A stretch of 64,000 bases of DNA from Jiangella mangrovi (GCF_014204975.1 NZ_JACHMM010000001.1:6572037-6636036); one strand, 5' to 3'; positions 42,938-53,051 are shown, counted from the first letter of the stretch. The notes: generated by a model from the sequence alone, not told the origin. Numbers and translations are program-made.

Positions 42938-44800
42938 ATGGCAACCTCCGTCACCTTGCCCGCACTCGGCGAGAGCGTCACCGAGGGCACGGTCACGCGC
43001 TGGCTCAAGCAGCCGGGCGACACGGTCGCCGTCGACGAGCCATTGCTCGAGATCTCGACGGACAAGGTCGACACCGAGATCCCGTCGCCGGTCGCCGGCA
43101 CGCTGCTCGAGATCAAGGTCGCCGAGGACGAGACCGTCGAGGTCGGCGCCGAGCTCGCGGTCATCGGCGAGGCGGGCGAGTCCAGCGGCGACGGCGCCAG
43201 CGGCGGCCAGGAGTCGGCTGCGGCCGAGGCCGAGGCGCCGGCGGAGGAGGCCCCGGCCCAGGAGTCCGCTCCGGCCGCTGAGCAGGCTCCGGCCGCGCCG
43301 GCCGCCGAGGCCGAGGCGCCCGCCGCCGAGGCGCCCGCCGCCGAGCCGGCTCCGTCGGGCAACGGTGCGAGCGGCTCGGGCGAGAGCACGCCCATCACGC
43401 TGCCGGCGCTGGGCGAGAGCGTCACCGAGGGCACCGTCACGCGCTGGCTCAAGCAGCCGGGCGACACCGTCGCGGTCGACGAGCCGCTCCTCGAGATCTC
43501 CACCGACAAGGTCGACACCGAGATCCCGTCGCCGGTCGCGGGCACCCTGCTCGAGATCAAGGTCTCCGAGGACGAGACCGTCGAGGTCGGCGCCGTGCTC
43601 GCGCTCGTGGGCACGTCGGGCGGCAACGGCGCCTCGGCTCCGTCGCCGGCTCCGGCTGCCCCCGCCCAGGAAGCTCCGGCCCAGGAGGCTCCCGCCCAGG
43701 AGGCGCCGGCTCCCGCGCCGGCCGAGCAGCCGGTTCCGCAGGCCGCACAGACCCCGGGCCCGCAGGCCTCCACCACCACGCCGTCCGAAGAGGTCCAGCA
43801 GGCGCAGCGCCCCGTCGCTCCGGCGCAGCCGACGCCCGCCCCGGCCCCGTCGGGCAACGGCGCCACCTACGTCACGCCGCTGGTCCGCAAGCTCGCCGCC
43901 GAGCACAACGTCGACCTCGGCTCCGTCCAGGGCACCGGCGTCGGCGGCCGGGTCCGCAAGCAGGACGTGCTCGCGGCGGCCGAGGCGGCCAAGGCGGCGG
44001 CCGCACAGCCGGCGCCGTCGGCCCCCGCCCCCGCGGCCCAGCCCGCCGCGGCGGCCGAGTCGGTCGAGCCGTCGCCGCTGCGTGGCACCACCGAGAAGCT
44101 GACCCGCATGCGCAAGGTCATCGCCAAGCGCGTGCACGAGTCGCTGCAGGAGACCGCGCAGCTCACCACCGTCATCGAGATCGACATCACGACGCTGGCC
44201 CGGCTGCGCGACCGGCAGAAGGCCGACTTCGCGGCACGCGAGGGCGTCAAGCTGTCGTTCCTGCCGTTCTTCGCGAAGGCCGCGGTCGAGGCGCTCAAGG
44301 CGCACCCGAAGATCAACGCGTCCATCGACGTCGAGAAGGGCGAGGTCACCTACCACGACCGCGAGAACCTCGTCGTCGCCGTCGACACCGAGCAGGGCCT
44401 GCTGGTCCCCGTCGTCAAGGACGCAGGCGACCTCAACATCGCCGGGCTGGCCCGCAAGATCGCCGAGGTGGCCGAGAAGGCGCGCACCGGCAAGCTCACG
44501 CCCGACGAGATCACCGGCGGCACGTTCACGCTGACCAACACCGGCAGCCGCGGCGCGCTGTTCGACACGCCGATCTTCTTCCAGCCGCAGGTCGCGATCC
44601 TGGGCACCGGCGCCGTCGTCAAGCGGCCCATGGTCGTCGACGACCCCAACCTGGGCGAGACCATCGCCGTTCGGCACATGGTGTACTTCGCGCTGAGCTA
44701 CGACCACCGGCTCATCGACGGCGCCGACGCCGCGCGGTTCCTCGGCACGGTGAAGAAGCGGCTCGAGGGCGGCGCGTTCGAGGCCGACCTGGGCCTGTAA
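42938..44800 (+). CDS. sucB: Dihydrolipoamide acyltransferase (E2) with two lipoyl domains
   Basis: 620 residues. Two near-identical lipoyl domains (about 1-80 and 148-228) carry lysines 43 and 191 in [17 protein letters not shown]. Pro/Ala/Glu-rich linkers follow each. A peripheral-subunit-binding domain lies at about 308-345 ([20 protein letters not shown]), and the catalytic domain at about 390-620 has His590 in [17 protein letters not shown]. Actinobacterial E2 may serve both pyruvate and 2-oxoglutarate dehydrogenases. Two-lipoyl form is normal for the clade. Lipoylation would come from LipA/LipB encoded downstream. Confidence 0.94.
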   Translation: MATSVTLPALGESVTEGTVTRWLKQPGDTVAVDEPLLEISTDKVDTEIPSPVAGTLLEIKVAEDETVEVGAELAVIGEAGESSGDGASGGQESAAAEAEAPAEEAPAQESAPAAEQAPAAPAAEAEAPAAEAPAAEPAPSGNGASGSGESTPITLPALGESVTEGTVTRWLKQPGDTVAVDEPLLEISTDKVDTEIPSPVAGTLLEIKVSEDETVEVGAVLALVGTSGGNGASAPSPAPAAPAQEAPAQEAPAQEAPAPAPAEQPVPQAAQTPGPQASTTTPSEEVQQAQRPVAPAQPTPAPAPSGNGATYVTPLVRKLAAEHNVDLGSVQGTGVGGRVRKQDVLAAAEAAKAAAAQPAPSAPAPAAQPAAAAESVEPSPLRGTTEKLTRMRKVIAKRVHESLQETAQLTTVIEIDITTLARLRDRQKADFAAREGVKLSFLPFFAKAAVEALKAHPKINASIDVEKGEVTYHDRENLVVAVDTEQGLLVPVVKDAGDLNIAGLARKIAEVAEKARTGKLTPDEITGGTFTLTNTGSRGALFDTPIFFQPQVAILGTGAVVKRPMVVDDPNLGETIAVRHMVYFALSYDHRLIDGADAARFLGTVKKRLEGGAFEADLGL

Positions 44801-44805
44801 GCGAC

Positions 44806-45705
44806 GTGCGGGTCGCCGTCGCGGGTTCCAGCGGGTTCATCGGCACGGCGCTGGTCGCCGGGCTGTCGGCGGCCGGGCACGAGGTCGTCCGGCTGGTCCG
44901 GCACCGCCCGGCGGCCGCGAACGAGGCCCAGTGGGACCCCGAGCAGGGCGTGGTCCCACTGGCGCGGCTGGCCGGCGTCGAGGCCGTGGTCCACCTGGGC
45001 GGCATCAACGTGGGCTCGCGGCGGTGGACGCGGCGGTTCAAGAAGCAGCTGCACCACAGCCGCATCCGGTCGACGACGGTGCTCGCGTCGGCCCTGACGG
45101 GGCTCGCGACCCGGCCCCGGGTCTTCGTGTCGGCGTCGGCGATGGGCTTCTACGGCCCCGACCGCGGGCGCGAGGTGCTGGACGAGGAGTCCGAGCCCGG
45201 CGACGGCTTCCTCGCCCGGCTGTGCCAGGACTGGGAGCACGCCGCCGCCCCCGCCCGGGCCGCCGACATCGCCGTCTGCCACCCCCGGTTCGGGCTGGTC
45301 ATCGGACCCGGCGGGGGCGCGTTGAAGCCGCTGCTGCCGCTGTTCCGGCTCGGGCTGGGCGGGCACTTCGGGACCGGGGAGCAGTTCTGGAGCCCCGTCT
45401 CGCTGCACGACGTGGTGCGGGCGCTGCGGTTCATGGTCGAGCAGCACGGGTGCGTGGGCCCGTACAACGTCTGCTGCCCGGCTCCGGTGTCGAACGGCGA
45501 GTTCAGCCGCGTCCTGGCCGACGAGCTGCACCGCCCGCGGCTGCTGCCCGTGCCGGGGATCGGCCTACAGGTGGCGCTGGGCGAGGCGTCGTCGGAGCTG
45601 CTGGGCAGCCTGCGGATCCTCCCCACGCGGCTGACCGAAGCCGGGTTCGCGTTCGACCACCCCGACACGCGCGCGATCATCAAAGCCGCCCTCCCCCGGA
45701 ATTGA
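44806..45705 (+). CDS. TIGR01777-family NAD-dependent epimerase/dehydratase-like protein
   Basis: 299 residues, short-chain-dehydrogenase-like fold. RVAVAGSSGFIGTALVAGLS is the Rossmann motif, SASAMGFYGPDRGREVLDEE is the TIGR01777 signature, and PVSLHDVVRALRFMVEQHGC follows. E. coli relatives are YfcH. GTG start 5 bp after the sucB stop, so it is likely co-transcribed; the same pairing occurs in mycobacteria. Activity unknown. Confidence 0.9.
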   Translation: MRVAVAGSSGFIGTALVAGLSAAGHEVVRLVRHRPAAANEAQWDPEQGVVPLARLAGVEAVVHLGGINVGSRRWTRRFKKQLHHSRIRSTTVLASALTGLATRPRVFVSASAMGFYGPDRGREVLDEESEPGDGFLARLCQDWEHAAAPARAADIAVCHPRFGLVIGPGGGALKPLLPLFRLGLGGHFGTGEQFWSPVSLHDVVRALRFMVEQHGCVGPYNVCCPAPVSNGEFSRVLADELHRPRLLPVPGIGLQVALGEASSELLGSLRILPTRLTEAGFAFDHPDTRAIIKAALPRN

Positions 45706-45753
45706 CCACGTTCAGCAGCCCGCCGGCGGATCTGGACCCCACCGCAGAACCGG

Positions 45754-47712
45754 CTAGCCGAACCGCCAGGACGTCGTCCCATCGGGATTGGCGACCGCGA
45801 CCAGGTCGGCGTCCCAGGTCTGCTCCTCGGTGCCGGCGATCTCCTGCTCGACCTCGCCGTCCTCGTTGACCAGTGTGTAGTCGGGGATGCGCTGGGTGAT
45901 GGTGACCGTCGCCCGGCCGCCCTCCTGGGAGACCAGCTCGGCGTTGACCACCTCGAACGTGAGCCCCTCGGTGTGGACGCCGGCGTCGGCGTACTCCTCG
46001 AGCAGCTCGGCGTCGTCGGTGAGGATGGAGTTGGTCGGGGCGTGCACCTGGCACAGCAGCTCGGGGTTGCTCTCCTCGAACGCCTGCGCCCGCAGCGAGT
46101 ACAGCCGCTGGACCTCTTGCGTCCAGTCGGTGACGGCGGGCGGAGGCGCGGTGGGCGCGGGCTGCGGTCCGCCGCAGAGGTCCGTCGACGCGACGGTGGA
46201 GTCGGGGCTGGACCCGTTGCCGGGGCCGTCCGTCGGGGTGTCGTCGCCGAAGATGCGCCAGCCGACGATCGCCACGCCCGCGACCACCAACAAGGCGACC
46301 AGCGTGCTGACCACCCACAGGCGGTCCTTGCGCTTCGTGCCACCACCGCCGCCGTGGTCGTCGGAGGCGGGCGGCCCGCCGCGGCGCGACTCCTTCGCCG
46401 CCGGAGCCGCGGCCAGGACCTCGCTCGGGCTGCGGCTGCGGCGCCGCTCGCCCGCCAGCACGCCGTCGGGAACCGGCACGTTCGCGCCGTCGTCGATGCC
46501 GCCGCGGCCACCACGCCCGCCGGCGCCGCCACGTCCGCCGGGACCACCCGGTCCGGCGCCACCAGGCCCAGGACCACCCTGCCCGGCGCCGCCCGGTCCC
46601 GCGGCAGCGGGCGCGGGCCCGCCCGGGCCGGCCGGGGACTCCTCGCCCCGTCCGCGGCGGCCGCGGCGGGGGGTGCTGATCGGTCCGGTGGGCGCCGTCG
46701 GGCTCACCCCGGCGCCACCCGGCACCGCGCCCGCGACACCGGGCCCGGCAGCACCCGGGGCGCCCGCCGGCGCCACCAGGCCGCCGATGGCGCCCGGCGT
46801 GCCGACCTCGGGGACCTCGCGCTGGTCGCCGGACTCGGCCCGGCGGCGGGCGCGCCGGCCGGTGGCGGTGGAGCGGCGCATGAAGGCCGCCACGTCGTCG
46901 TCGGCGCCCATGGCCGGCGCGTCGAGGACCGGCCGCAGGGTGCCCGTCGTCGCGTGGCCCTCTTCGAGGACGAGCTCGACGGGGGCGGGGTCGGCGACGG
47001 CGAAGAAGACGTTGCCGATGCTGCTGACGGGCGGACGGCGGTTGGGCACCGGGTCGAGCGCACTGGCCAGCAGCGCCTGGGTGGCCGGCGGGACGGCGGG
47101 CAGCGACAGCCGCGCGGACGGCAGGTACCCCGTCAGGGCGACGACGGCGGCCGTGACCAGCCCGTACACGTCGGCCGGCGGGCCGGGCGGCGTGCCGGCC
47201 TGGACCTCGGGCGGCACCGGCCGGGCGCGCTGCCCGACCCGCAGCGGGACGCCGGCCTGGACCAGCCCGATACCGGCGACCATGGGCCGCCCGTCGAGGC
47301 TGAAGACGATGTCGTCGAGCGTGAGGTCGCCATGGACGAGCCCGCGGCGGTGCACCTCGGTGAGGCCCTCGGCGACCGGAGCGCACGCCGTCACGACCTC
47401 GCCGGCCGGCAGCACGCCGCGCGCGCCGATGATGCCGGCCAGGCTGCCGCCCTCGGCCGCGCCCAGCACGACGACCACGCCGCCCGGGCCGTCGACGATG
47501 TCGAGGAACTCGATGACGTGCGGGTGGTCGATGGAGCGCAGCGCCGCCGCGGAGAGGCGGAGCCGGTCGCGCACCTGGCGGTCGGGCTGGCCGACGAAGC
47601 GCAGGGTGACGGACGCACCGGTCGCGTCCTCTCGCGCGAGAAACATCGCCGACGCGTCGGAGCCGAGCCGTCGGGTGATGGTGTAACCCGCGGGAGTCTC
47701 GAGACCCTGCAT
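45754..47712 (-). CDS. Membrane-anchored Ser/Thr pseudokinase
   Basis: About 652 residues. The N-terminal kinase-like fold (about 10-265) has lost key residues: the VAIK lysine is Arg (VTLRFV), the catalytic loop is H127GDLTLDDI with Asp for the magnesium-binding Asn, and DFG is replaced by GIG (VAGIGLVQ). A disordered Gly/Pro/Ala-rich region follows (about 300-480), then one membrane helix (LWVVSTLVALLVVAGVAIVG) and an extracytoplasmic domain (about 530-652). Phosphotransfer is unlikely; a scaffold or peptidoglycan-pathway regulator such as the MviN pseudokinase domain is the closest known parallel. Confidence 0.8.
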   Translation of the reverse strand: MQGLETPAGYTITRRLGSDASAMFLAREDATGASVTLRFVGQPDRQVRDRLRLSAAALRSIDHPHVIEFLDIVDGPGGVVVVLGAAEGGSLAGIIGARGVLPAGEVVTACAPVAEGLTEVHRRGLVHGDLTLDDIVFSLDGRPMVAGIGLVQAGVPLRVGQRARPVPPEVQAGTPPGPPADVYGLVTAAVVALTGYLPSARLSLPAVPPATQALLASALDPVPNRRPPVSSIGNVFFAVADPAPVELVLEEGHATTGTLRPVLDAPAMGADDDVAAFMRRSTATGRRARRRAESGDQREVPEVGTPGAIGGLVAPAGAPGAAGPGVAGAVPGGAGVSPTAPTGPISTPRRGRRGRGEESPAGPGGPAPAAAGPGGAGQGGPGPGGAGPGGPGGRGGAGGRGGRGGIDDGANVPVPDGVLAGERRRSRSPSEVLAAAPAAKESRRGGPPASDDHGGGGGTKRKDRLWVVSTLVALLVVAGVAIVGWRIFGDDTPTDGPGNGSSPDSTVASTDLCGGPQPAPTAPPPAVTDWTQEVQRLYSLRAQAFEESNPELLCQVHAPTNSILTDDAELLEEYADAGVHTEGLTFEVVNAELVSQEGGRATVTITQRIPDYTLVNEDGEVEQEIAGTEEQTWDADLVAVANPDGTTSWRFG

Positions 47713-47735
47713 CGGCCCATCGTTGCAAACCTCGG

Positions 47736-47820
47736 GCCCGGATGCCTCATCGGCCGTGTCACAAGTCCGCAGGGGCGGTGTCACAGTTCATGCCCGGATG
47801 CTTCACCTGGCGTGTCGCGA
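47736..47820. repeat. Imperfect 29-bp direct repeat in a divergent promoter region
   Basis: GCCCGGATGCCTCATCGGCC at 47736 is repeated as GCCCGGATGCTTCACCTGGC at 47792, each followed by a GTGTCACAA/GTGTCGCGA-type end. A further GTGTCACA lies between (47778). The repeat is 56 bp apart, between the pseudokinase and the VTT-domain gene. It may be a regulator site or a duplication. Confidence 0.45.
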
Positions 47821-47832
47821 AAGGTGATTACG

Positions 47833-48363
47833 ATGCCGGGCATGGACGGGGTCACGCCGCTCGCCGCCCCCGAGAGCCCGTTCGGACTGCCCCTCTGGAT
47901 CGGCGTCGCGGTCATGTTCGGCATCGTGGTCGCGCGCGCCCAGGCGACCTACTGGCTGGGCCGCGCCGCCGGGACGGGGATCGCCCGGTCGCGCTGGGGC
48001 GACCGGGTCGGCCGCAACCGCCTGGCCCGCGCCGAACGCGTCGTCGCGCGGTACGGGCCGGTCGCCGTCACGCTGTCGTTCCTCACCATCGGCGTCCAGA
48101 CCGCCGTCAACGCCGTCGCCGGCGCCACCCGCATGCCGTTCGGCCGCTACCTGACCGCCATGCTCGTCGGGTCCGCGCTCTGGGCGGTCATCTGGACCGT
48201 CGGCGGGCTGAGCGTGGCGTGGGGAGCGGCCGAGCTCGCCTCGGCGGCCCCGCTGACCGTGGCCGCCGTCCTGCTCGCGGCACTGGCCGTCGTCGCCGTC
48301 GTGCTCGGGTACCGTCGGCGGCGGGCACGCCAGGCGCTCGTCCACGACCAGGAGGCCCGATGA
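47833..48363 (+). CDS. DedA/VTT-like small membrane protein
   Basis: 176 residues with about four hydrophobic segments. YGPVAVTLSFLTIGVQTAVN and AGATRMPFGRYLTAMLVGSA, followed by WAVIWTVGG, match the core of the VTT/DedA family. DedA proteins work in membrane lipid flipping. It is shorter than typical DedA (about 200 aa). AAGG lies 8 nt before the ATG at 47833; the GTG at 47824 is an alternative. Overlaps the peptidase gene by ATGA. Confidence 0.75.
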   Translation: MPGMDGVTPLAAPESPFGLPLWIGVAVMFGIVVARAQATYWLGRAAGTGIARSRWGDRVGRNRLARAERVVARYGPVAVTLSFLTIGVQTAVNAVAGATRMPFGRYLTAMLVGSALWAVIWTVGGLSVAWGAAELASAAPLTVAAVLLAALAVVAVVLGYRRRRARQALVHDQEAR

Positions 48364-49076
48364 CCCGCACCCCCACCGTCCTCGCCACCAGCGGCGGGTT
48401 CGCCCGCGACGCCCGCGACAACCTGCGGCCGACGGGGCTCGCGAAGCTCGCGCTGCGGCTCACCGGCGCCGACCGGCCGAAGCTCTGCTTCCTGCCGACG
48501 GCGTCCGGCGACAGCGTGAGCTACGTGCAGGTCACCTACGCGGCGTTCGCGGGCTGGTCGGTCGACGTGTCGCACCTGAGCCTGTTCCCGATGCCGAACG
48601 TCGAGGACGTCCGGGAGCACGTGCTGGCGCAGGACGTGCTGTGGGTCGGCGGCGGCTCGGTCGCCGGGCTCCTGGCCATGTGGCGGCTGCACGGACTCGA
48701 CGACGTCATGCGCGAGGCCTGGGAGGCCGGTGTCGTGCTGGCCGGAGTGTCCGCGGGGTCGATCTGCTGGCACGCGGGCGGGCCGACCGACTCGTTCGGA
48801 CCGCGGCTGCGCGCCGTCGCCGACGGGCTCGCACTGCTGCCGTACGGCAACGGCGTGCACTACGACTCCGAGGAGCAGCGCCGCCCGCTCCTGCACCGGC
48901 TGGTCGCCGACGGCGTCCTGCCCACCTCGTACGCCACGGACGACGGCGCCGGCCTGCAGTATCGCGGGACGGAGCTGGTCGCCGTCCACTCCGAGCGCGA
49001 GGGCGCCCGCGGCTACCTCGTCGAGGCGGCCGGCGGCGAGGCCAAGGAGACGGTGCTCGACGCCGCCGCCGTCTGA
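48360..49076 (+). CDS. Peptidase E-like serine hydrolase (S51)
   Basis: 238 residues. The nucleophile elbow GVSAGSICW holds Ser131, and VLWVGGGSVAGLLAMWRLHG and LPYGNGVHYDSEEQRRPLLH match the S51 fold. Known peptidase E cleaves Asp-Xaa dipeptides; specificity here is untested. Co-translated with the DedA-like gene. It ends 2 bp from the convergent LLM oxidoreductase. Confidence 0.88.
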   Translation: MTRTPTVLATSGGFARDARDNLRPTGLAKLALRLTGADRPKLCFLPTASGDSVSYVQVTYAAFAGWSVDVSHLSLFPMPNVEDVREHVLAQDVLWVGGGSVAGLLAMWRLHGLDDVMREAWEAGVVLAGVSAGSICWHAGGPTDSFGPRLRAVADGLALLPYGNGVHYDSEEQRRPLLHRLVADGVLPTSYATDDGAGLQYRGTELVAVHSEREGARGYLVEAAGGEAKETVLDAAAV

Positions 49077-49078
49077 CG

Positions 49079-50128
49079 TCAGGGCAGCAGCGAGGCCAGC
49101 AGCTCGTACGACCGCAGCCGCTCGGCCTGCGGGGTCACCGTCGTGACGACCATGAGCTCGTCGGCCGCCGTCCGGTCCAGCAGCGACTCCAGCTCGCGGC
49201 GGACGGTGTCCGGCCCGCCCGCGATCTGCCCGCCCAGGAACGGCGCCATCATCTCCAGCTCGGCCGGGGTGAACTCGTGCTCCGCGGCCTCCTCGGGCGT
49301 CGGCAGCGGCCCCGGCCTCCCCGTCCGCAGCCGCAGCATCGACAGCTTCATCGGCGCGGCCAGCCACTCGGCCCGCTCGTCGGACTCGGCCAGCACGACG
49401 CTGACCGCCACCATCGCGTACGGCGCGGGATGGGCGGCCGACGGCTCGTACCGGTCGCGATAGAGCTTCAGCGCCGGAACGGTGTTGGCCGAGCTGAAGT
49501 GGTGCGCGAACGAGAACGGCAGCCCCAGCGCGGCGGCGGCCTGGGCGCTGTAGTCGCTGGACCCGAGCAGCCACACCGGCACGTCGGCGCCCCGCCCCGG
49601 CGTCGCCGTGATCGCCGCGTAGGGATGGTCGGCGGGCCAGTCGCCGGAGAAGAACGCCCGGACCTGGGCCAGGTGCTGCGGGAACTCCTCGACCAGGCGC
49701 GGGTCGCTGCTCCCCCGCAGTGCGTGCGCCGTCAGGCCGTCCGTCCCCGGCGCCCGGCCGATGCCGAGGTCGATCCGGCCCGGGTGCAGCGCCTCGAGCG
49801 TGCCGAACTGCTCGGCGACCACCAGCGGCATGTGGTTCGGCAGCATGACCCCGCCCGAGCCGACCCGGATCGACGACGTCGCCGCGGCCACCGCCCCGAT
49901 GAGGATGGGCGGCGACGAACTGGCGATGCCCGGCATGTTGTGGTGCTCGGCCAGCCAGTAGCGCCGGAAGCCCAGGCCGTCGGCGAGCCGGGCCAGCTCC
50001 AGCGTGTTCGCCAGGGCCGCCGACGGGGTCGACCCCGTCACCACGGGAGCCAGATCGAGAACGGACAGGGGTACTCCGCGGAATCGGGCCCGCGCGTTGC
50101 GGAAGCCCGCCGTTGAAGAAGAGGTCAC
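49079..50128 (-). CDS. LLM-class flavin-dependent oxidoreductase
   Basis: About 349 residues, luciferase-like TIM barrel. [20 protein letters not shown] opens the family, [20 protein letters not shown] is the hallmark, [20 protein letters not shown] binds flavin phosphate, and [13 protein letters not shown] follows. The start is uncertain: GTG 50128 is used here, TTG 50140 is possible, and most relatives begin near residue 20. Neither has a good ribosome site. The substrate is unknown. Confidence 0.86.
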   Translation of the reverse strand: MTSSSTAGFRNARARFRGVPLSVLDLAPVVTGSTPSAALANTLELARLADGLGFRRYWLAEHHNMPGIASSSPPILIGAVAAATSSIRVGSGGVMLPNHMPLVVAEQFGTLEALHPGRIDLGIGRAPGTDGLTAHALRGSSDPRLVEEFPQHLAQVRAFFSGDWPADHPYAAITATPGRGADVPVWLLGSSDYSAQAAAALGLPFSFAHHFSSANTVPALKLYRDRYEPSAAHPAPYAMVAVSVVLAESDERAEWLAAPMKLSMLRLRTGRPGPLPTPEEAAEHEFTPAELEMMAPFLGGQIAGGPDTVRRELESLLDRTAADELMVVTTVTPQAERLRSYELLASLLP

Positions 50129-50173
50129 GACAGGTGCCAACCGCGCTGTTGCCGGAAGCCTTCCCGGCGGGCG

Positions 50174-50179
50174 TAGGCT
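50174..50179 (+). promoter_or_regulatory. -10 box of lipB (leaderless)
   Basis: TAGGCT lies 8 nt before GTG 50188. Confidence 0.5.
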
Positions 50180-50187
50180 CGACGTCC

Positions 50188-50838
50188 GTGGGCGAGCTAC
50201 GGATCATCCGGCACGAGGGCTACGTGCCGTACCAGGACGCGTGGGACGAGCAGCGGCGGCTGCACGCCGCGCGGGTCGCGGGCGACATCGAGGACACCGT
50301 CGTGCTGCTCGAGCACGAGGCTGTCTACACGGCGGGCAAGCGGACGACGCCCGACGAGCGGCCGCTGCTCGACGCCGGCGCGCCGGTCATCGACGTCGAC
50401 CGCGGCGGCAAGATCACCTGGCACGGGCCGGGCCAGCTCACCGGCTACCCGATCCTCAAGCTGCCCGAGCCGTACGACGTCATCGGCTACGTCCGCCGCG
50501 TCGAGCAGCTCATGCTCGACGTCTGCCACGACTTCGGCGTCGGCGCCGTCCGGGTCGACGGCCGCAGCGGCGTCTGGATCCAGCCCGGCGACGGCAGCCC
50601 CGACCGCAAGCTGGGCGCCGTCGGGCTGCGGGTCGCCCAAGGCGTCACCATGCACGGCTTCGCGCTCAACTGCGACAACGACCTCGGCTGGTACGACCGC
50701 ATCATCGCCTGCGGCATCAGCGACGCCGGCACCACCACGCTCTCGAAGGAGCTGGGCCGCCGGGTCACCGTCGCCGAGGTGCTCCCGTATGTCGAACGTC
50801 ACCTCGACGAACTCCTCGCGCTGCAGCCGCAGACGTAA
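50188..50838 (+). CDS. lipB: Octanoyl-[acyl carrier protein]:protein transferase
   Basis: 216 residues. Moves octanoyl from ACP to lipoyl domains. The catalytic dyad is Lys141 (DRKLGAVG) and Cys175 (IIACGI), within one residue of the M. tuberculosis numbering (Lys142/Cys176), which supports GTG 50188 over a longer frame from TTG 50113. [20 protein letters not shown] is the family signature. TAGGCT 8 nt before GTG suggests a leaderless mRNA. lipA follows 9 bp downstream. Confidence 0.93.
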   Translation: MGELRIIRHEGYVPYQDAWDEQRRLHAARVAGDIEDTVVLLEHEAVYTAGKRTTPDERPLLDAGAPVIDVDRGGKITWHGPGQLTGYPILKLPEPYDVIGYVRRVEQLMLDVCHDFGVGAVRVDGRSGVWIQPGDGSPDRKLGAVGLRVAQGVTMHGFALNCDNDLGWYDRIIACGISDAGTTTLSKELGRRVTVAEVLPYVERHLDELLALQPQT

Positions 50839-50847
50839 GGTGAAGGG

Positions 50848-51777
50848 GTGACTGTCGCACCGGAGGGACGTCGGCTGCTGCGCCTCGAGGTGCGCAACGC
50901 CGAGACACCCATCGAGAAGAAGCCTTCCTGGATCAAGACGAAGGCGACCATGGGCGCCGAATACCGCGAGCTGCAGTCGCTGGTGAAGCGCGAGGGCCTG
51001 CACACGGTCTGCCAGGAAGCCGGCTGTCCCAACATCTTCGAGTGCTGGGAGGACCGCGAGGCGACGTTCCTCATCGGCGGCGACCACTGCACCCGCCGCT
51101 GCGACTTCTGCCTCATCGACACCGGCAAGCCCGAGGACCTCGACCGCGACGAGCCGCGCCGCGTCGCCGAGTCCGTCCAGGCCATGGGCCTGCGCTACGC
51201 CACGGTCACCGGCGTCACCCGCGACGACCTCCCCGACGAAGGCGCCTGGCTGTACGCCGAGACCATCCGCGAGATCCACAAGTTCAACCCCAACACCGGC
51301 GTCGAGATCCTGACGCCCGACTTCTCCGGCCGCTCCGAGCTGCTGCAGCAGGTCTTCGACGCGCAGCCGCAGGTGTTCGCGCACAACGTCGAGACCGTGC
51401 CGCGCATCTTCAAGCGCATCCGCCCGGCGTTCCGGTACGAGCGGTCGCTCGACGTGCTGTCGATCGCGCGAGCGGCCGGCATGATCACCAAGTCGAACCT
51501 CATCCTCGGCATGGGCGAGACCCGCGAAGAGATCTCCCAGGCCCTCGTCGACCTCCACGGCGCCGGCTGCGACCTCATCACCATCACGCAGTACCTGCGC
51601 CCGTCCGTCCGGCACCACCCCATCGAGCGGTGGGTGAAGCCCGAAGAGTTCGTCGAGCTGCAGGCCGAGGCCGAGCAGATCGGCTTCGCGGGCGTCATGT
51701 CCGGGCCGCTGGTGCGCTCGTCCTACCGCGCCGGGCGGCTCTACCGGCAGGCCATGGAGGCCCGCGCCGCGCACTGA
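50848..51777 (+). CDS. lipA: Lipoyl synthase (radical SAM)
   Basis: 309 residues. Inserts two sulfurs into octanoyl chains. The auxiliary [4Fe-4S] cluster uses Cys55, Cys60 and Cys66 ([12 protein letters not shown]) and the C-terminal RSSY serine; the radical-SAM cluster uses Cys81, Cys85 and Cys88 (CTRRCDFC). GTG start preceded by AAGGTGAAGG. Operon with lipB. It probably relies on the ErpA and sulfur machinery encoded earlier in the window, and modifies SucB. Confidence 0.97.
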   Translation: MTVAPEGRRLLRLEVRNAETPIEKKPSWIKTKATMGAEYRELQSLVKREGLHTVCQEAGCPNIFECWEDREATFLIGGDHCTRRCDFCLIDTGKPEDLDRDEPRRVAESVQAMGLRYATVTGVTRDDLPDEGAWLYAETIREIHKFNPNTGVEILTPDFSGRSELLQQVFDAQPQVFAHNVETVPRIFKRIRPAFRYERSLDVLSIARAAGMITKSNLILGMGETREEISQALVDLHGAGCDLITITQYLRPSVRHHPIERWVKPEEFVELQAEAEQIGFAGVMSGPLVRSSYRAGRLYRQAMEARAAH

Positions 51778-51834
51778 CGGCGGCACGCCCGGCTGTCGCT
51801 TTCGGGCGGTTCCGGAGCACCACCAGCGAAGAAG

Positions 51835-51840
51835 TACTCT
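51835..51840 (+). promoter_or_regulatory. -10 box of the DUF4191 gene (leaderless)
   Basis: TACTCT lies 7 nt before ATG 51848; no ribosome site is present. Confidence 0.55.
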
Positions 51841-51847
51841 TCTCCCC

Positions 51848-52546
51848 ATGGCACGCAATGACGACGAGGGAACCGAGAAGACCGGGCGCATCGCGCAGAT
51901 CCGGCAGACCTACAAGATGGCCCGCCGGTCCGACCGCTGGGTCGGCTGGATCCTCCTCGGCATCCTGCTCGGCGTCATCGCGTTGTCGGTGCTCGTGGGC
52001 ATCTTCGTGGGCCCGCTGTGGCTCTGGATCATCGTCGGCCTGCCCATCGCGCTGCTGGCCGCCGCCATCGTGTTCGGACGGCGCGCCGAGCGGGCCGCGT
52101 ACGGTCAGATCGAAGGCCAGCCCGGCGCCGCCGCGGCCGCCCTGGGCACGCTGCGCCGCGGCTGGGACACCACGCCCATGGTCGGCGCCAACCGCTACCA
52201 GGACGTCGTCCACCGCGCCGTCGGCCGCCCCGGCATCGTGCTCATCGGCGAGGGCGCCGTCGCCGGCCGGGTCGCCAACCTGCTGGCGCAGGAGAAGAAG
52301 CGGCACAACCGCGTCGCCCCCGACATGCCGGTCATCGAGATCATCGTCGGCCGCGAGGACGGCCAGGTCCCGCTCCCCCGGCTCACCCGGCACCTCAACA
52401 AGCTGCCCAAGAACATCCGGCCGGCCGAGGTCACCGAGCTGCGCCAGCGGCTGCGGGCGCTCGGCAGCACGCCCATCGGCATCCCCAAGGGCCCGCTGCC
52501 CAAGGGCGCCCGGATCCCCCGCGGAACGCAGCTCCCCGGCCGCTGA
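51848..52546 (+). CDS. DUF4191 membrane protein
   Basis: 232 residues. A basic N-terminus (QIRQTYKMARRSDRWVGWIL) leads into two hydrophobic helices (ILLGILLGVIALSVLVGIFV, LWLWIIVGLPIALLAAAIVF). A cytoplasmic domain follows, containing GIVLIGEGAVAGRVANLLAQ and KLPKNIRPAEVTELRQRLRA. The actinobacterial DUF4191 family sits beside lipA in mycobacteria as well (Rv2219, from memory). TACTCT 7 nt before ATG suggests leaderless expression. Function unknown. Confidence 0.88.
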   Translation: MARNDDEGTEKTGRIAQIRQTYKMARRSDRWVGWILLGILLGVIALSVLVGIFVGPLWLWIIVGLPIALLAAAIVFGRRAERAAYGQIEGQPGAAAAALGTLRRGWDTTPMVGANRYQDVVHRAVGRPGIVLIGEGAVAGRVANLLAQEKKRHNRVAPDMPVIEIIVGREDGQVPLPRLTRHLNKLPKNIRPAEVTELRQRLRALGSTPIGIPKGPLPKGARIPRGTQLPGR

Positions 52547-52622
52547 GTCGCTGACGACGGCGCCGCGGGCCGTCGCCGTCGCCGTCGCCGACCGCAGGCT
52601 GACGCCGTCGTGCCCGAACGGG

Positions 52623-53045
52623 TCAGCGGATGGTGACCACGGCGGTGTTCGAGGCGAGGTCGTGCAGGCCGCGGCCGTCGCGGGTGAACACCAGCGGCGG
52701 GATGACCAGCGCGATCATGAGCGTCCGCACCGCCGCGACGAGCAGGTTGATGCGCCGTCCACCCAGGTGGGCGACCCGCAGGCCGAGCATGAGCTGGCCC
52801 AGGCTGCCACCCGACACCGTCGTCGACAGCACCACCAGGACGTACCAGCAGACCAGCGGCAGCCAGAAGACGTCGCTCTGCGCGTCCCACACGCCGGAGT
52901 TGCCGCCGGTGACGATGAAGGCGACGAGGTTGCCGGCGAGCCAGTCGAGCAGGAGCGCCGCGATGCGCCGCGGCCAGCTCCCGGGCGAGCCGGGTCCGCG
53001 TTCGGGCAGCTGGACGTCGGTGGCGGGCGGCTGGTTCGGACTCAC
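52623..53045 (-). CDS. RDD-family membrane protein
   Basis: 140 residues with an Arg at the start of the first helix and Asp inside it (PRRIAALLLDWLAGNLVAFI), the R-D pair that names the family. A second helix is VFWLPLVCWYVLVVLSTTVS, and GGSLGQLMLGLRVAHLGGRR precedes the third. The final GRGLHDLASNTAVV holds the last Asp. Possible transporter or membrane adaptor. GTG start lies 6 nt after TAGGCT. Confidence 0.85.
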   Translation of the reverse strand: MSPNQPPATDVQLPERGPGSPGSWPRRIAALLLDWLAGNLVAFIVTGGNSGVWDAQSDVFWLPLVCWYVLVVLSTTVSGGSLGQLMLGLRVAHLGGRRINLLVAAVRTLMIALVIPPLVFTRDGRGLHDLASNTAVVTIR

Positions 53046-53051
53046 AGGCCG

